Assembly: GCA_016287765.1 (NCBI GenBank) | Contig: JAEEWS010000028.1 | Span: forward strand, 1-33,756 | DNA: 33,756 nt | Reading direction: 5' to 3' | From: Lachnospiraceae bacterium | Lineage (GTDB): Bacteria; Bacillota_A; Clostridia; Lachnospirales; Lachnospiraceae | In this document: piece after piece, positions 7,473-16,895 of the stretch | Layout: each line of letters opens with the position of its first letter | Numbering within the stretch: the stretch's first letter is position 1 | Position numbers and translations under genes: made by a program | The notes under the pieces: model-generated | Databases searched by the model: none | What the model saw: the letters and a program-made list of their open reading frames with translations, nothing else | What the model was told of the DNA's origin: nothing

Positions 7473-8501
7473 CTATCTTCTTCCGAGGTCGGTGTCATCC
7501 CAACGAGTAACGGAATGCTCCTTTATGTATGCCACGATCTCATCGAACTTGCAGAATGCAAGTCCTACATAGCTGTCGGCACAACCATAGTAAATAGCGA
7601 TCTTTCCGCTCTCGGGATCATGAAGCGTAGCGCAAGGGAAACATACATTGGGTACGAAACCTCTCTCCTCATACCACTCAGTGGGTGTAAGAAGGAAGTT
7701 TTCGCATCTGTAAAGCACCTTGGAGGGATTCTCAAGATCCAGGATAGCGCCGCCGATGGAATAAACGTAACCGTTGCAAGTACCTGAAACCCCGTGATAA
7801 AACATAAGCCAGCCCTCGCTTGTCTCTATGGGAGCTGCACCGCCGCCTATCTTAAGGGATTCCCACCATTCCGAGGATCTTCCCATAACATGACGATGTT
7901 TGCCCCAGTAAACAAGATCCGGACTCTCGGAAACGAAGATGTCACCGAAAGGTGTATGTCCGGAATCCGAAGGACGTGAAAGCATTACATAGTTTCCGTT
8001 GATCTTTCTTGGGAAAAGAACAGCATTTCTGTTGAAAGGAAGGAAAGGATTCTCTAATCTGGTAAAGGTCTTGAAATCCTTTGTCTTTGCAAGGCCGATA
8101 GCTGCGCCGTACATGTCCTGGCACCACATGATGTAATAGGTATCCTCGATCTTAACAAGTCTGGGATCGTAGGCATATATGGGCTGGAAGTCCTTGCCTT
8201 CTTCATCAACGAAATGGATCTTCTCTTCTTGGAAATTCCAATGGATGGCATCCTTGGAATGACCGAGGTAGATCATGGAAACGCCGTTTGTCTGCTCGCC
8301 TCTGAATACTCCGATAAACTCACCGTTATAAGGCATAACCGCGGAGTTGAATATTCTTGCCACCTCTTTTGTGGGGTAACGATTGATGATGGGATTCTCC
8401 GTGTATCTCCACACCGGTGCGTGGTTGAACTCTTCCCCGGCAGGTTTTTCCTGCCAGGGAATGTTCGGTAATGCCGGAGCGATCATTTTAATATCACTCA
8501 T
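7473..8501 (-). CDS. GH130 subfamily 2 beta-1,4-mannooligosaccharide phosphorylase
   Basis: Cytoplasmic phosphorylase that releases mannose-1-phosphate from the non-reducing end of beta-1,4-mannooligosaccharides. The 342-residue five-bladed propeller carries YDPR at 111-114 (Asp112 as general acid), NRNAVLFP at 157-164, SRPSD at 175-179, GGGAAPI at 219-225 and YHGV at 235-238, the conserved acid and phosphate-binding positions of GH130. The N-terminus with PVWRYTENPII is typical of the mannooligosaccharide-active group rather than of the longer mannosyl-glucose group represented at 24830-26005. AGGAG lies seven bases before ATG. Cotranscribed from the binding-protein gene with a 16-base gap. 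Confidence 0.93.
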   Translation of the reverse strand: MSDIKMIAPALPNIPWQEKPAGEEFNHAPVWRYTENPIINRYPTKEVARIFNSAVMPYNGEFIGVFRGEQTNGVSMIYLGHSKDAIHWNFQEEKIHFVDEEGKDFQPIYAYDPRLVKIEDTYYIMWCQDMYGAAIGLAKTKDFKTFTRLENPFLPFNRNAVLFPRKINGNYVMLSRPSDSGHTPFGDIFVSESPDLVYWGKHRHVMGRSSEWWESLKIGGGAAPIETSEGWLMFYHGVSGTCNGYVYSIGGAILDLENPSKVLYRCENFLLTPTEWYEERGFVPNVCFPCATLHDPESGKIAIYYGCADSYVGLAFCKFDEIVAYIKEHSVTRWDDTDLGRR

Positions 8502-8517
8502 AAATTTCTCCTAAATC

Positions 8518-10017
8518 TTATTTGTACATTGCATCGAGAGCTGACTGAACTTCGTTCTTGTAGGTCTCTGCGAACTGAGCGGGTGTAACGCTGCCGTTGA
8601 TAAGGCTTTCGAAGTCGTAACCTACTCCGAGAGTATTCCAAAGGTCGAAGGTGGAATGAGCACCGCAATCCTTCATTACTTCGAAGTTTTCTACCTGAAG
8701 TTCCTTATCCTTAGCCGTTGTTGAATACCACCAGTTAAGGGTCTTTGTGTCATCACGGAAGGAGATGTCACCGTCATACCAGTTCCAGTAATCATAAAGG
8801 AAATTGTAAACCTTCTCGGGTTCTGCAACGCCTGCGGGGATAATGTAGAACTCACCTGCGGTCAGGTTCTTGCCGGGGTTGGTATCCTTATCGCCGTGAG
8901 GGCCAACGGGCCATCTGACGAATGCAGTGTCATAGTTAAGGGTGTAACCTAGAGATCCGTCCCAGTCATAGTCACCGTTCTGTGCTGCGATCCATGCTGC
9001 CTGAGGGAAGAATGCCGCATGATGAGCTGTGTAGTTAAGTCTGTTCTCATCTGTCTCGCCGTAAGCATAAGGATAGCAATAGCCATATGTGTTGTACATG
9101 TCATACATCTGCTGTAAAGCTTCGATGGTTGCAGGGGAATCAAGCTGCTGATCCTGACCCTGAGCGATGTTGGCGCCGTTGCTCATCATAAGCTGTTCAA
9201 ATGTTTCATTCATGTAACCTGAATATCCGTACTGGTCGATCTGTCCGTCGCCGTCTGTATCCTTGGTAAGAGCTTCGCAGTAGTCATTGAAGGTATCCCA
9301 TGTCCACTCACCCTTTTCCCAAAGAACTCTGGGATCCTCAAGACCTGCTTCCGCGATCATCTGCATATTGAATGCAAGAGGATAGGTAGCTTCAACGAGG
9401 GTCTGAGCCTGCTGCTTCATAAGGATGCAAGCCTTGCCGTCGCCAAGATCAAGATAGGATGTAACAAGCTGATTTGAAAGAAGATCCGAATCAGCGGGAA
9501 GAACTGTCTTTAAGTCAAGAGCAAGACCGTTCAGCTGAGCAGGGATAGCCATTCCGGTATCTACAAGGTAGATCTCACAGTCGGGTGTTCCGGCGATGAT
9601 GGAAGTATTGATGGAGTCCTTAACACCTGAATAGGTAAGGTTCTGCCAATAATACTTGAATCCGTATTTGCTTTCCAGCTTTTTTACGTTGTCCCACTTA
9701 GCCTGGGCAACTCTTCTGTTGAAAGCGTTTGTCTCAAGAGTGGCTGCATCCTGTCCTTCCTTATCCTGAGCATTTACCCAGTCTGCGGAATCTTCCATCT
9801 TATCATCGGAATCATAGTACTGAACCCACCATGTACCGATGTTGATGCCGGAAAGCGTCTTGCCGCTGTCTTTGTTAGCCATTACCTGTGCGCTCTGTGC
9901 AGCATCGCCGTTCTGAACCACAACGGGCTCTGTTGTCTTCTCTTTTCCGCAGGCAGCAAGAGAAATCACCATTGCGCTGCTGAGTACAAGAGAAACAATC
10001 TTACCGAATTTCTTCAT
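8518..10017 (-). CDS. Sugar-binding lipoprotein of a CUT1-type ABC importer
   Basis: Extracellular solute-binding protein, probably for mannooligosaccharides. The 499 residues start with a lipoprotein signal ending LAAC (Cys23), then a short Asn/Gln-rich tether and a binding domain with aromatic-rich stretches (TWWVQYY, WEKGEWTWDTF, NWYDGDI). A DTDGDGQID loop near 254-262 resembles a calcium-binding loop, often seen in this family. It follows the two permease genes 11977-13910, separated from them only by the repeat lipoprotein gene, so these likely form one importer. No ATPase gene is nearby; a shared MsmK/UgpC-type subunit encoded elsewhere is expected. The substrate is inferred from context. 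Confidence 0.9.
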   Translation of the reverse strand: MKKFGKIVSLVLSSAMVISLAACGKEKTTEPVVVQNGDAAQSAQVMANKDSGKTLSGINIGTWWVQYYDSDDKMEDSADWVNAQDKEGQDAATLETNAFNRRVAQAKWDNVKKLESKYGFKYYWQNLTYSGVKDSINTSIIAGTPDCEIYLVDTGMAIPAQLNGLALDLKTVLPADSDLLSNQLVTSYLDLGDGKACILMKQQAQTLVEATYPLAFNMQMIAEAGLEDPRVLWEKGEWTWDTFNDYCEALTKDTDGDGQIDQYGYSGYMNETFEQLMMSNGANIAQGQDQQLDSPATIEALQQMYDMYNTYGYCYPYAYGETDENRLNYTAHHAAFFPQAAWIAAQNGDYDWDGSLGYTLNYDTAFVRWPVGPHGDKDTNPGKNLTAGEFYIIPAGVAEPEKVYNFLYDYWNWYDGDISFRDDTKTLNWWYSTTAKDKELQVENFEVMKDCGAHSTFDLWNTLGVGYDFESLINGSVTPAQFAETYKNEVQSALDAMYK

Positions 10018-10032
10018 TGTTTAAAACCCTCC

Positions 10033-11946
10033 TTATTTTGTCTGTCCGATTACTACGCTGTAAACTTCCCAATTGGCCTTGCCTTCGCACTGGAGCGTTC
10101 CGAAATACTGCTCGAAGCCCTCTCCCCAGAACTGTACAAGTTCTTCGTAAGTATACTGAACCATACCGTTTTCTGCATCAACAGCGCCACAGGTCTCAAA
10201 TGTTCCCTGATCGATGGCTCTGAGCCAGCCGCCCAGCGGGTTGTCACCGATAGCTACGAACCAAACGGGTGAATCGCACTTATAGGATACGTTGAATACG
10301 CAACCGGGCTTGATGAGAGCCTTGATATCTGCCGAAAGCTCTGTTCCTGCCTGTGCCCATCCGCCTGCAGAAACCGCCATACCATCGATAGCTGTATTAT
10401 TGTAGGAAGGCTTAATGACCTTACCGATCTTAACTGAGTAAACTTCCCAGTCTGCCTTGCCTTCGCACTGCAATGTTCCGAGATACTGTTCGAAACCGTC
10501 ACCCCAGAACTCAGCCAGCTGCTCATAGGTGTACTGAACAACTCCGCCTTCGGGACCTACAGAACCACAGGTTTCAAATTTACTCTGATCGATAGCTCTG
10601 AGCCAGCCACCCTTCGGGTTGTCACCGATAGCTACGAACCAAACGGGTGCATCGCACTTATATTCTACCTGGAATACGCAACCGGGCTTAATGAGAGCTC
10701 TGATCTCATCTGTGAGCTCAACGCCTGCCTGTGCCCATCCGCCTGCGGAAACTGCCATGCCGGGGATCTCAAGCTTCTCTGAGAAGCCACCGAATTCGCT
10801 TGCTGTTCCCACCTTAACTTCATAAACTTCCCAATCGGACTTGCCTTCACACTGCAACGTGGAGATGTGTGATTCGAAGCCTTCGCCCCAGAACTCAACC
10901 AGCTGCTCATAGGTGTACTGGATAGTACCACCGTCAGCTCCTACATATGCCTTGGGAACGAATGTACCCTGATCGATGCCTCTGAGCCAGCCGCCCTTCG
11001 GGTTGTCACCGATAGCTACCATCCATACGGGATCAGCGCATTTGTAAGAAATGGTGATAACACTGCCGGGCTTAATGAGAGCTCTCTGCTCATCGGTAAG
11101 ATCGATACCTGCCTGTGCCCATCCGCCTGCGGAAACCGCGAAGCCGTCAAGGACAGTCTCGTTGTTTACATAGAGGAGGTTGTTGTCATGTCCTGTGTTT
11201 TCGAAGCCGACAGGATCTGTGAAAGCAACAGATGTATCAGCTCTTAAAACAACGCCCTTATCATCGATGAAGCAGATATCATCAATGTAGAAGGTAGCGG
11301 ATGCCGCCGGATCAACATCGCCTGTCAGAGTGATCATAAAGGTTCCGTCCGTTCCGAAAGAACATCCCTTGGGAACTGTGTATGTAATGTTCTTGGGATT
11401 TCTGTTTGCAAGATATACAGACCATCCGCCATCGAGGTTGTTTTCGACTCTATTTCCATCTGCATCTGTATACCATGCGGTAACATTACCTTCTGTGGGA
11501 TAGAACTTGCCGTCTGCGTGTTCGGTAGCGATGGTGAAATCTACCTGAGCAACCTTAGCGGCAGCTGCTTCTCCCAGAAGTCCCTTTACGTCAAATGCTA
11601 CAAAAGGTACCTTGGTAGTATTGGTACGGGTAACCTTAAGAGCCTTACTGTTATCCAGTGTAGCTATCTCAAGTGTAGCATCACTTGCATTAGCCTGCTT
11701 TAAATACATTTTTACGAAACTTAAGCTTCCGTCTTCAAAGTCAACAGATGCTGCCTGAGGCTTTACGTAATTGGCTCTTACAGCTGCTGCCGTAGGAGTG
11801 GGTGTAGGTGTTGCGGTAACGGATGCGACCACACCGGGTGTGGGTGTTGCAGTTACCGTAGCAACCTGTGTTTCGCCTTCGCCACATGCTGTCATGGAGA
11901 CAACCATTGCAAATGCGAGGCCGAGTGCTAAGAATTTTTTCTTCAC
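10033..11946 (-). CDS. Surface lipoprotein with N-terminal beta-sandwich and three repeats of an unrecognised domain
   Basis: No enzyme motif seen; likely a cell-surface glycan-binding protein. The 637 residues start with a lipoprotein signal (TAC, Cys21) and a Thr/Pro-rich linker (27-53). A beta-sandwich-like domain follows at about 58-235, with the FEDG opening and FYIDDICFID ending seen in several carbohydrate-binding modules. Three tandem copies of a domain of about 113 residues come next (268-380, 396-508, 522-634). Each copy has AVSAGGWAQAG, PVWFVAIGDNP-GGWLR, QYTYE-L--FWG-GFE and TLQCEGK--WEVY. The repeated Trp, Phe and Tyr positions would suit sugar binding. The start is GTG with a GGGAGG ribosome site. 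It lies between permease and binding-protein genes of the mannan operon. The repeat family is unknown to me. Confidence 0.85.
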   Translation of the reverse strand: MKKKFLALGLAFAMVVSMTACGEGETQVATVTATPTPGVVASVTATPTPTPTAAAVRANYVKPQAASVDFEDGSLSFVKMYLKQANASDATLEIATLDNSKALKVTRTNTTKVPFVAFDVKGLLGEAAAAKVAQVDFTIATEHADGKFYPTEGNVTAWYTDADGNRVENNLDGGWSVYLANRNPKNITYTVPKGCSFGTDGTFMITLTGDVDPAASATFYIDDICFIDDKGVVLRADTSVAFTDPVGFENTGHDNNLLYVNNETVLDGFAVSAGGWAQAGIDLTDEQRALIKPGSVITISYKCADPVWMVAIGDNPKGGWLRGIDQGTFVPKAYVGADGGTIQYTYEQLVEFWGEGFESHISTLQCEGKSDWEVYEVKVGTASEFGGFSEKLEIPGMAVSAGGWAQAGVELTDEIRALIKPGCVFQVEYKCDAPVWFVAIGDNPKGGWLRAIDQSKFETCGSVGPEGGVVQYTYEQLAEFWGDGFEQYLGTLQCEGKADWEVYSVKIGKVIKPSYNNTAIDGMAVSAGGWAQAGTELSADIKALIKPGCVFNVSYKCDSPVWFVAIGDNPLGGWLRAIDQGTFETCGAVDAENGMVQYTYEELVQFWGEGFEQYFGTLQCEGKANWEVYSVVIGQTK

Positions 11947-11976
11947 AATTAATTCCTCCCTTAAAAGTTTTGGTTT

Positions 11977-12975
11977 TTAACCCACTATACCGCTTCTTTC
12001 CACGCCTTCGATGAATCTTCTCTGGAGGATGATATAGATAAGTATTATGGGGACGATCACCAGGATGATACCCGCTGCCACATAAAGCTGCTGGATAGGG
12101 ATATCCAGGATCTTGTCCTGATTGGCGATCACGGCCGCCAAGGTCGAGATCTTCTTACTTATCACTATGTCCTCGCTGATCTTAAACAGGTTGGCGTAAA
12201 ACATGTCATTGAACTGCCATACTACCGAGAATACCGTGACAGTAATGACTGATGGCATTGCATTGACCAGCATGATCCTGAAGTAGGTATACCACAGTCC
12301 CGCACCGTCTACGAGAGCTGCCTCTTCAATTTCCTTGGGCAGTCCGCGGAAGAACTGGTTAAAGATGTAGATATACAGACCGGATCTCAAACCGCATCCG
12401 AGGAGGGTCATCAGAACCATGGGCAGCGGTGTTCCCATAAGGTTCAGATAATTCCCCGTGATCCGGGTGAAGATCCCAAAGGGATCAAACTGTCTGAATG
12501 TTATATACAGCGGAAGCATTATCGTATGGGTCGGGATAACGATCATAACCACAATGCATCCGAACAGTATCTTTTTAAAAGGAAAATCAAATCTTGCAAA
12601 TCCATAGCCTACCATCGAGCATACAAAAAGCTGGATAACGGTGCAGACCGCCACATAAGCCAGGTCTTTTCCTATGGTCTTCCAATAGTTCATACGCTCG
12701 ATGACCAGCTTATACTTCTCCATTGTAGGATATCTGGGAAAGATGAACATCATAGGGTCATAGGCATCCTTGGTGGAGGAAATGGATTTTACAAACATTC
12801 CGATCACCGGGGCTATGATCACATAGGAAACTCCCACGATGATCAAAAAACTCATAAGGTGCTCGAGGAATTTTTTAAGTTTCTTGAAGACAGCATTTCT
12901 GCGATACGGATCCATGATCTCATACCTTGCTTCTCCAATGAACTTTTTCACATTGGCTGTTTTAACATTAAGCAT
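11977..12975 (-). CDS. Sugar ABC transporter permease, MalG-type (importer 2)
   Basis: Inner-membrane subunit of the second CUT1 importer, pairing with the product of 12993-13910. The 332 residues contain about six membrane helices and the EAA loop EEAALVDGAGLWYTYFRIML near 218-237, which contacts the ATPase. The N-terminal cytoplasmic extension of about 35 residues is slightly longer than usual. It is 17 bases from the preceding permease gene and is followed after 30 bases by the repeat lipoprotein. Assumed to carry mannooligosaccharides delivered by the binding protein at 8518-10017. Confidence 0.92.
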   Translation of the reverse strand: MLNVKTANVKKFIGEARYEIMDPYRRNAVFKKLKKFLEHLMSFLIIVGVSYVIIAPVIGMFVKSISSTKDAYDPMMFIFPRYPTMEKYKLVIERMNYWKTIGKDLAYVAVCTVIQLFVCSMVGYGFARFDFPFKKILFGCIVVMIVIPTHTIMLPLYITFRQFDPFGIFTRITGNYLNLMGTPLPMVLMTLLGCGLRSGLYIYIFNQFFRGLPKEIEEAALVDGAGLWYTYFRIMLVNAMPSVITVTVFSVVWQFNDMFYANLFKISEDIVISKKISTLAAVIANQDKILDIPIQQLYVAAGIILVIVPIILIYIILQRRFIEGVERSGIVG

Positions 12976-12992
12976 TCGATTCCTCTCCTTCC

Positions 12993-13910
12993 TTAGTTAT
13001 AGTAGAACGTTCGTCTCTGTATCAGCCAGACCACAAGTACCAGGATCAGGCAGGTTATCAGCGTGCTCACTATGGAGAACACGGATCCGAGACCGTAATT
13101 GAAGTTGGTGAACATTTCCGTTCTTGCCAGTTCAACGATATCACTCTTTGAGAAGTTATCCACGATGGTATAGACCACGTTGGTTATGATGTGGGGCATT
13201 ACCATGGGGAAGGTAACCTTCCAGAAGGTTTCATAAACAGTAGCGCCTTCGATCTTGGAAACCTCATACAAAGATCCGGGTATGGACTGCAGTGCGGCGA
13301 TGAAGATGATTATCTGTACGCCGGAAGCGGAGATGATGGTGTTGATCCTGTCAACCGCCTGTGCCACATAGTCCAGAAGCTTAACCGGTATACCCAGATT
13401 CATGAAGGTGGTTACCAGATAATCGATATCAAAGGCGATGGTTCCCGAGGTGGTGGCGGTAATTTCCGCTGCCTGTGTGGCGACACCACCGTTCATCATG
13501 GTCTCTGCCAGCTCCATTGCCTCACTGATGGCATCCGCTCCCAGAATTACGGGAAGGAAGAAGATGGCACGGACCACTCCTCTGCCCTTAAACTTTCTGT
13601 TCAGGATTATGGCCATGAACAGGGAGAAGAAGGTGATGAGGGGCACATCGATCAGCATGTTGGTGATGGATGTGGTAAGTGTCTGTTTAAAGGAACCGTG
13701 GGCCCTGAAGGCATAAATTATATTCTCCAGCCCCGTAAATTCCAGATCGTAGCCTCCCACGCCCATGGTCAGGTTGGAGAAGGAGAATCTGAAGGTCATG
13801 ATCAGGGATCTCACATAAAAGAGTAAGAAGCCGATGAGCCAGGGGCTGATGAACAATAATCCGGCAATTGCTCTTTTTTTCGTGAGAGAAAGTTTTCTTT
13901 TTTTCTTCAT
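12993..13910 (-). CDS. Sugar ABC transporter permease, MalF-type (importer 2)
   Basis: Partner permease of 11977-12975 in a CUT1 importer. The 305 residues have about six membrane helices, a conserved KRAIAGLLFISPWLIGFLLF opening and an EAA-type loop EVSKIEGATVYETFWKVTFP near 216-235. A long extracytoplasmic segment of about 60 residues between helices (around 138-198) is larger than in typical members. The start overlaps the DUF5696 stop as ATGA, which implies coupled translation of these two genes. Confidence 0.92.
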   Translation of the reverse strand: MKKKRKLSLTKKRAIAGLLFISPWLIGFLLFYVRSLIMTFRFSFSNLTMGVGGYDLEFTGLENIIYAFRAHGSFKQTLTTSITNMLIDVPLITFFSLFMAIILNRKFKGRGVVRAIFFLPVILGADAISEAMELAETMMNGGVATQAAEITATTSGTIAFDIDYLVTTFMNLGIPVKLLDYVAQAVDRINTIISASGVQIIIFIAALQSIPGSLYEVSKIEGATVYETFWKVTFPMVMPHIITNVVYTIVDNFSKSDIVELARTEMFTNFNYGLGSVFSIVSTLITCLILVLVVWLIQRRTFYYN

Positions 13911-16252
13911 TTTACTCCCTCCACTCTGTAGCTTAAGCCGTTTACTGTAATTCCGTCCATGTCGGCGGCATTTTTGCCGTAGTTAACATATATGCACACG
14001 CCGTTGTCGTAAGTGATCTTTCTGAGATCTCCGTTGATCTTATGATCTGTGATGCAGGCATTTGTCACATATTTAAGTGCTCCGTTCACAAAGGCATATG
14101 CATCCGCGGCTTCGCCCTTCCAGGTTTCGTAAGTGGTAGCATAGTAACGGTTCATGGCTGTGTCTTTCATCTCACTGGAGTTCTTCCAAGTGAAAACGTA
14201 ATGAGGAGCCGCACCGTTCTCCACCAGCTGAAGAAGCTTGGGAGTAAGGTCTGACGAATCGTCGAAGTTCAAAAGGTTGGATGAATAGTCTATGTATCCG
14301 TGGATGATCATTCCGTAAAGAGGGATCCTTTCATCCACAAGATAATAATTGTTATCCTCAACGGGAGCATTCAGAATGTCCGAAGCATACCCGAAGGCAT
14401 ACCAGTTCGCTTCGTTGATCATCAGATCCCGCCCTGTGTCATCCAGAGTCCGGAGCTGGGCCTTTACGATGTCTAAAGCATCTTCACGGTTAATGACATC
14501 ACTTCTTTTTTTATCCGACGCCAGATAGTTCCCCAGATCTCTTAAGGAAATACCGGATACATCATATCTTTGGATCTTCTTGGCAAATTTCTGAACATAA
14601 TGAGGCAGGAACTTGGGACTCATAACATCATAACGGTTTTCCGAATAGCCGAGACCGTAGGTGTTTCTCAGGGTGGTGGGGTTCACGAAGCCGAAGGATG
14701 CGGCATAACCCGCTCCGTAGTAACGGGAGCCCTCCAGACTGTAATTAAAGTCCGAATCAAAGGAAGCTTTCTGGAATGCCACATCCGCATAAAGCTTTCC
14801 GTTAAGGGATTCCATTTTTTCGTTAAGCTCTTCCAGCCCGTGTTTGCCTCCAAGCTTAGCGGTAACATTGATCCTGTCGGGCATATTGTGGTAATAGCCC
14901 TTATTGAACCAGCCCTGAAGGTTCATCACCTGTCTCTCCACTCCCAGAGAGTGAAGATCTTCGGCTATCTCCTCCGCCTCTTTGAAGGAGGTCATGGCAT
15001 TGATCCTGTAGGTCAACTTACCTAAGATGTGTTCCGTTTCTCTTATACCGGAAATGATGTCGTAATAGAAGGGGATGGCATTGCTCTTTTCGTTTACGGA
15101 AAGGGTTCCGTCGGCGATCAGCCTGTTTCTTATGAAATTTGCCATTCCCGCATATCCCGTGTTCTCTTCACCGGTTATAAAGGTGTAGCGCACCTGTATG
15201 TTCATGTCATAAAGCTTATCTTCCATGACATAAGTATCTGTGGTGGCATTTCCGAACATCTTAAGGTTATCCGTATTTCTTAAAACAAAGGTGGAATAGG
15301 TGTAATTGTAATCATTGTAAACTCCGGATATACCGGAAGTCACGGATGAGATCGATGCCCCCTCTTCCACATTCACAAGAAGTGTACGGTCCTCTCTGCA
15401 TATGCCGTAGAAGGAAAACTTAGCCGGAATGGTGTTCTCCAATGTGTTATAGCTGGCCACCAGAGGGTCTATATCGTAATAATACTGTGAATAGTTGGGA
15501 TATTTGGTCTTTCCGTTGTTAAAATATATGAGAGAGCCTGATGCATTGGGCACTACCGTGTAGCCGCTCTCATCCTTGTTTGCGGCTCCGAAGAACTGCA
15601 GCAGGAGGATACGGTAAACGAAACCCGCTCCCTCTTCCTTAATGTGGTCCGTAGGGATGTTTACCACTACGGAATCACCGTCAAGTCTGTACTCCAGCGG
15701 TATTTCAAAATAGATGGAAACTCCGTCTCCCGGCTTGTAATCACCGATGGTGTAAAGATATCTGACACCGTTTTCGATGGATTCCACTGCCAGCTGACCG
15801 CGGTTAACGCAGCCGGAGAAGGAATTGAAATCACCCGTTGTGGCCGTGGCATTGTAGTAACCCAGCCTGAAAGCGGATTTGAGATACTCTTTGTTGGTAC
15901 CATTGGCCTTGCTGTCCTGATCCGCATTAAGAGGATTGGAATAAGTTACAGAGCCGTCTCTCTTGTCATACACTGCCACATATCCGTTGGAAGGGTCTGT
16001 GTACAGCTTAAGGATGTCATTCTCGGCCACCAGATCGAAGCCCTTTACCTTAACATCGTTATCTTTAAGCGCCGTGTATGTCTTTCCGGTCTCATAAACA
16101 TAGTCCGTAAGGTACTTTCTGTAATTCTTGTTCCATACCACATGGATCAGGTAGTAGAGCAGATAGATGATGGCAACCAGCAGCACCGCTCCGATTATGG
16201 CAAGAATGGCTATCTTTCCTTTTGACATAGGTTGTTTTGTCTTTGCTTTCAT
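13907..16252 (-). CDS. Membrane-anchored DUF5696 protein, candidate glycoside hydrolase-like
   Basis: Function unknown. The 781 residues have a basic start and one membrane helix (about 14-38), which leaves the rest outside the cell. A beta-rich half (about 60-390) is followed by a region with the look of a TIM barrel (about 395-720). Short hydrophobic strands there end in acids: YADVAF (Asp490), ISLRDLGNYL (Asp572) and LMINEANWYAFGYA (Glu614). I recall this as the DUF5696 type, recurrent in Firmicutes sugar ABC clusters; the call rests on overall similarity remembered, not on a search. The start has AGGAGG ahead of ATG. It sits between the YIP1 gene and the permease pair, overlapping the latter by four bases. 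Either an uncharacterised glycosidase or a non-catalytic glycan receptor. Confidence 0.75.
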   Translation of the reverse strand: MKAKTKQPMSKGKIAILAIIGAVLLVAIIYLLYYLIHVVWNKNYRKYLTDYVYETGKTYTALKDNDVKVKGFDLVAENDILKLYTDPSNGYVAVYDKRDGSVTYSNPLNADQDSKANGTNKEYLKSAFRLGYYNATATTGDFNSFSGCVNRGQLAVESIENGVRYLYTIGDYKPGDGVSIYFEIPLEYRLDGDSVVVNIPTDHIKEEGAGFVYRILLLQFFGAANKDESGYTVVPNASGSLIYFNNGKTKYPNYSQYYYDIDPLVASYNTLENTIPAKFSFYGICREDRTLLVNVEEGASISSVTSGISGVYNDYNYTYSTFVLRNTDNLKMFGNATTDTYVMEDKLYDMNIQVRYTFITGEENTGYAGMANFIRNRLIADGTLSVNEKSNAIPFYYDIISGIRETEHILGKLTYRINAMTSFKEAEEIAEDLHSLGVERQVMNLQGWFNKGYYHNMPDRINVTAKLGGKHGLEELNEKMESLNGKLYADVAFQKASFDSDFNYSLEGSRYYGAGYAASFGFVNPTTLRNTYGLGYSENRYDVMSPKFLPHYVQKFAKKIQRYDVSGISLRDLGNYLASDKKRSDVINREDALDIVKAQLRTLDDTGRDLMINEANWYAFGYASDILNAPVEDNNYYLVDERIPLYGMIIHGYIDYSSNLLNFDDSSDLTPKLLQLVENGAAPHYVFTWKNSSEMKDTAMNRYYATTYETWKGEAADAYAFVNGALKYVTNACITDHKINGDLRKITYDNGVCIYVNYGKNAADMDGITVNGLSYRVEGVK

Positions 16253-16262
16253 GTTCCGCCTC

Positions 16263-16895
16263 CTATGCCTTGAAAATAATCTCTCTGTAAACGCTTACGA
16301 AGAAGTTGTAAACCGATCCGATCAGGTTGCTTAAAAGCAGGATCAGGAAAACAATGATGAGAAAAGCTATGAATGTAAGCAATACAGTAAGTAAAGTTTT
16401 ACCGAGTGAATAGTTGTGCACCTGCATGATGCCCATGAGGATCAGCAACAGCCCGTAAGCAATGCATACGCCCAGCACCAGCGTATAGAACACCTGCTCT
16501 CCCTCTGCCAGAAAATGGCTTATGAGAGTGGAGAGCACAAATCCCACCGTGATGGGGAAGGTACCGTAGGCAATGGCTATCGCTATGTCCTTAAGTCTCC
16601 CTTCTCCGTTCATAAGGCAGGTAATGGACCAGTTGCTGACGCAGAGGATCAGGTAGAAAGCCAGGATACCCACCAGTTCGTAGAAGGAATCCACTCCTCT
16701 CTCGTCGATCTCGTTAACAACGAAGCCCGAATGCAGTCTGTTAAGCGTAAAGCTGAAGGAGAACAGCATGACCAGGATGACAGCCAGGAACAGGCTTCCT
16801 TTGTCCTTGTGTCTGATCCAGTAAAATCCGTCCATGGGATGCGACATCGTGTAAAAGAAATATTTGATTTTATTCCTTAAGGAATTCTCATTCAT
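16263..16895 (-). CDS. YIP1-family integral membrane protein
   Basis: Polytopic membrane protein of unknown role. The 210 residues have a cytoplasmic N-terminus (about 1-33, including MSHPMDGFYWIRHKDKGS, typical of this family) and five predicted helices (about 34-54, 72-92, 106-127, 136-158, 167-190). The MGIMQVHNYSLGKT motif precedes the last helix. Bacterial YIP1 proteins occur next to NHL and DUF5696 genes in sugar transport clusters. It overlaps the NHL gene by eight bases and is followed after ten bases by the DUF5696 gene, which suggests the three products work together at the membrane. Confidence 0.8.
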   Translation of the reverse strand: MNENSLRNKIKYFFYTMSHPMDGFYWIRHKDKGSLFLAVILVMLFSFSFTLNRLHSGFVVNEIDERGVDSFYELVGILAFYLILCVSNWSITCLMNGEGRLKDIAIAIAYGTFPITVGFVLSTLISHFLAEGEQVFYTLVLGVCIAYGLLLILMGIMQVHNYSLGKTLLTVLLTFIAFLIIVFLILLLSNLIGSVYNFFVSVYREIIFKA

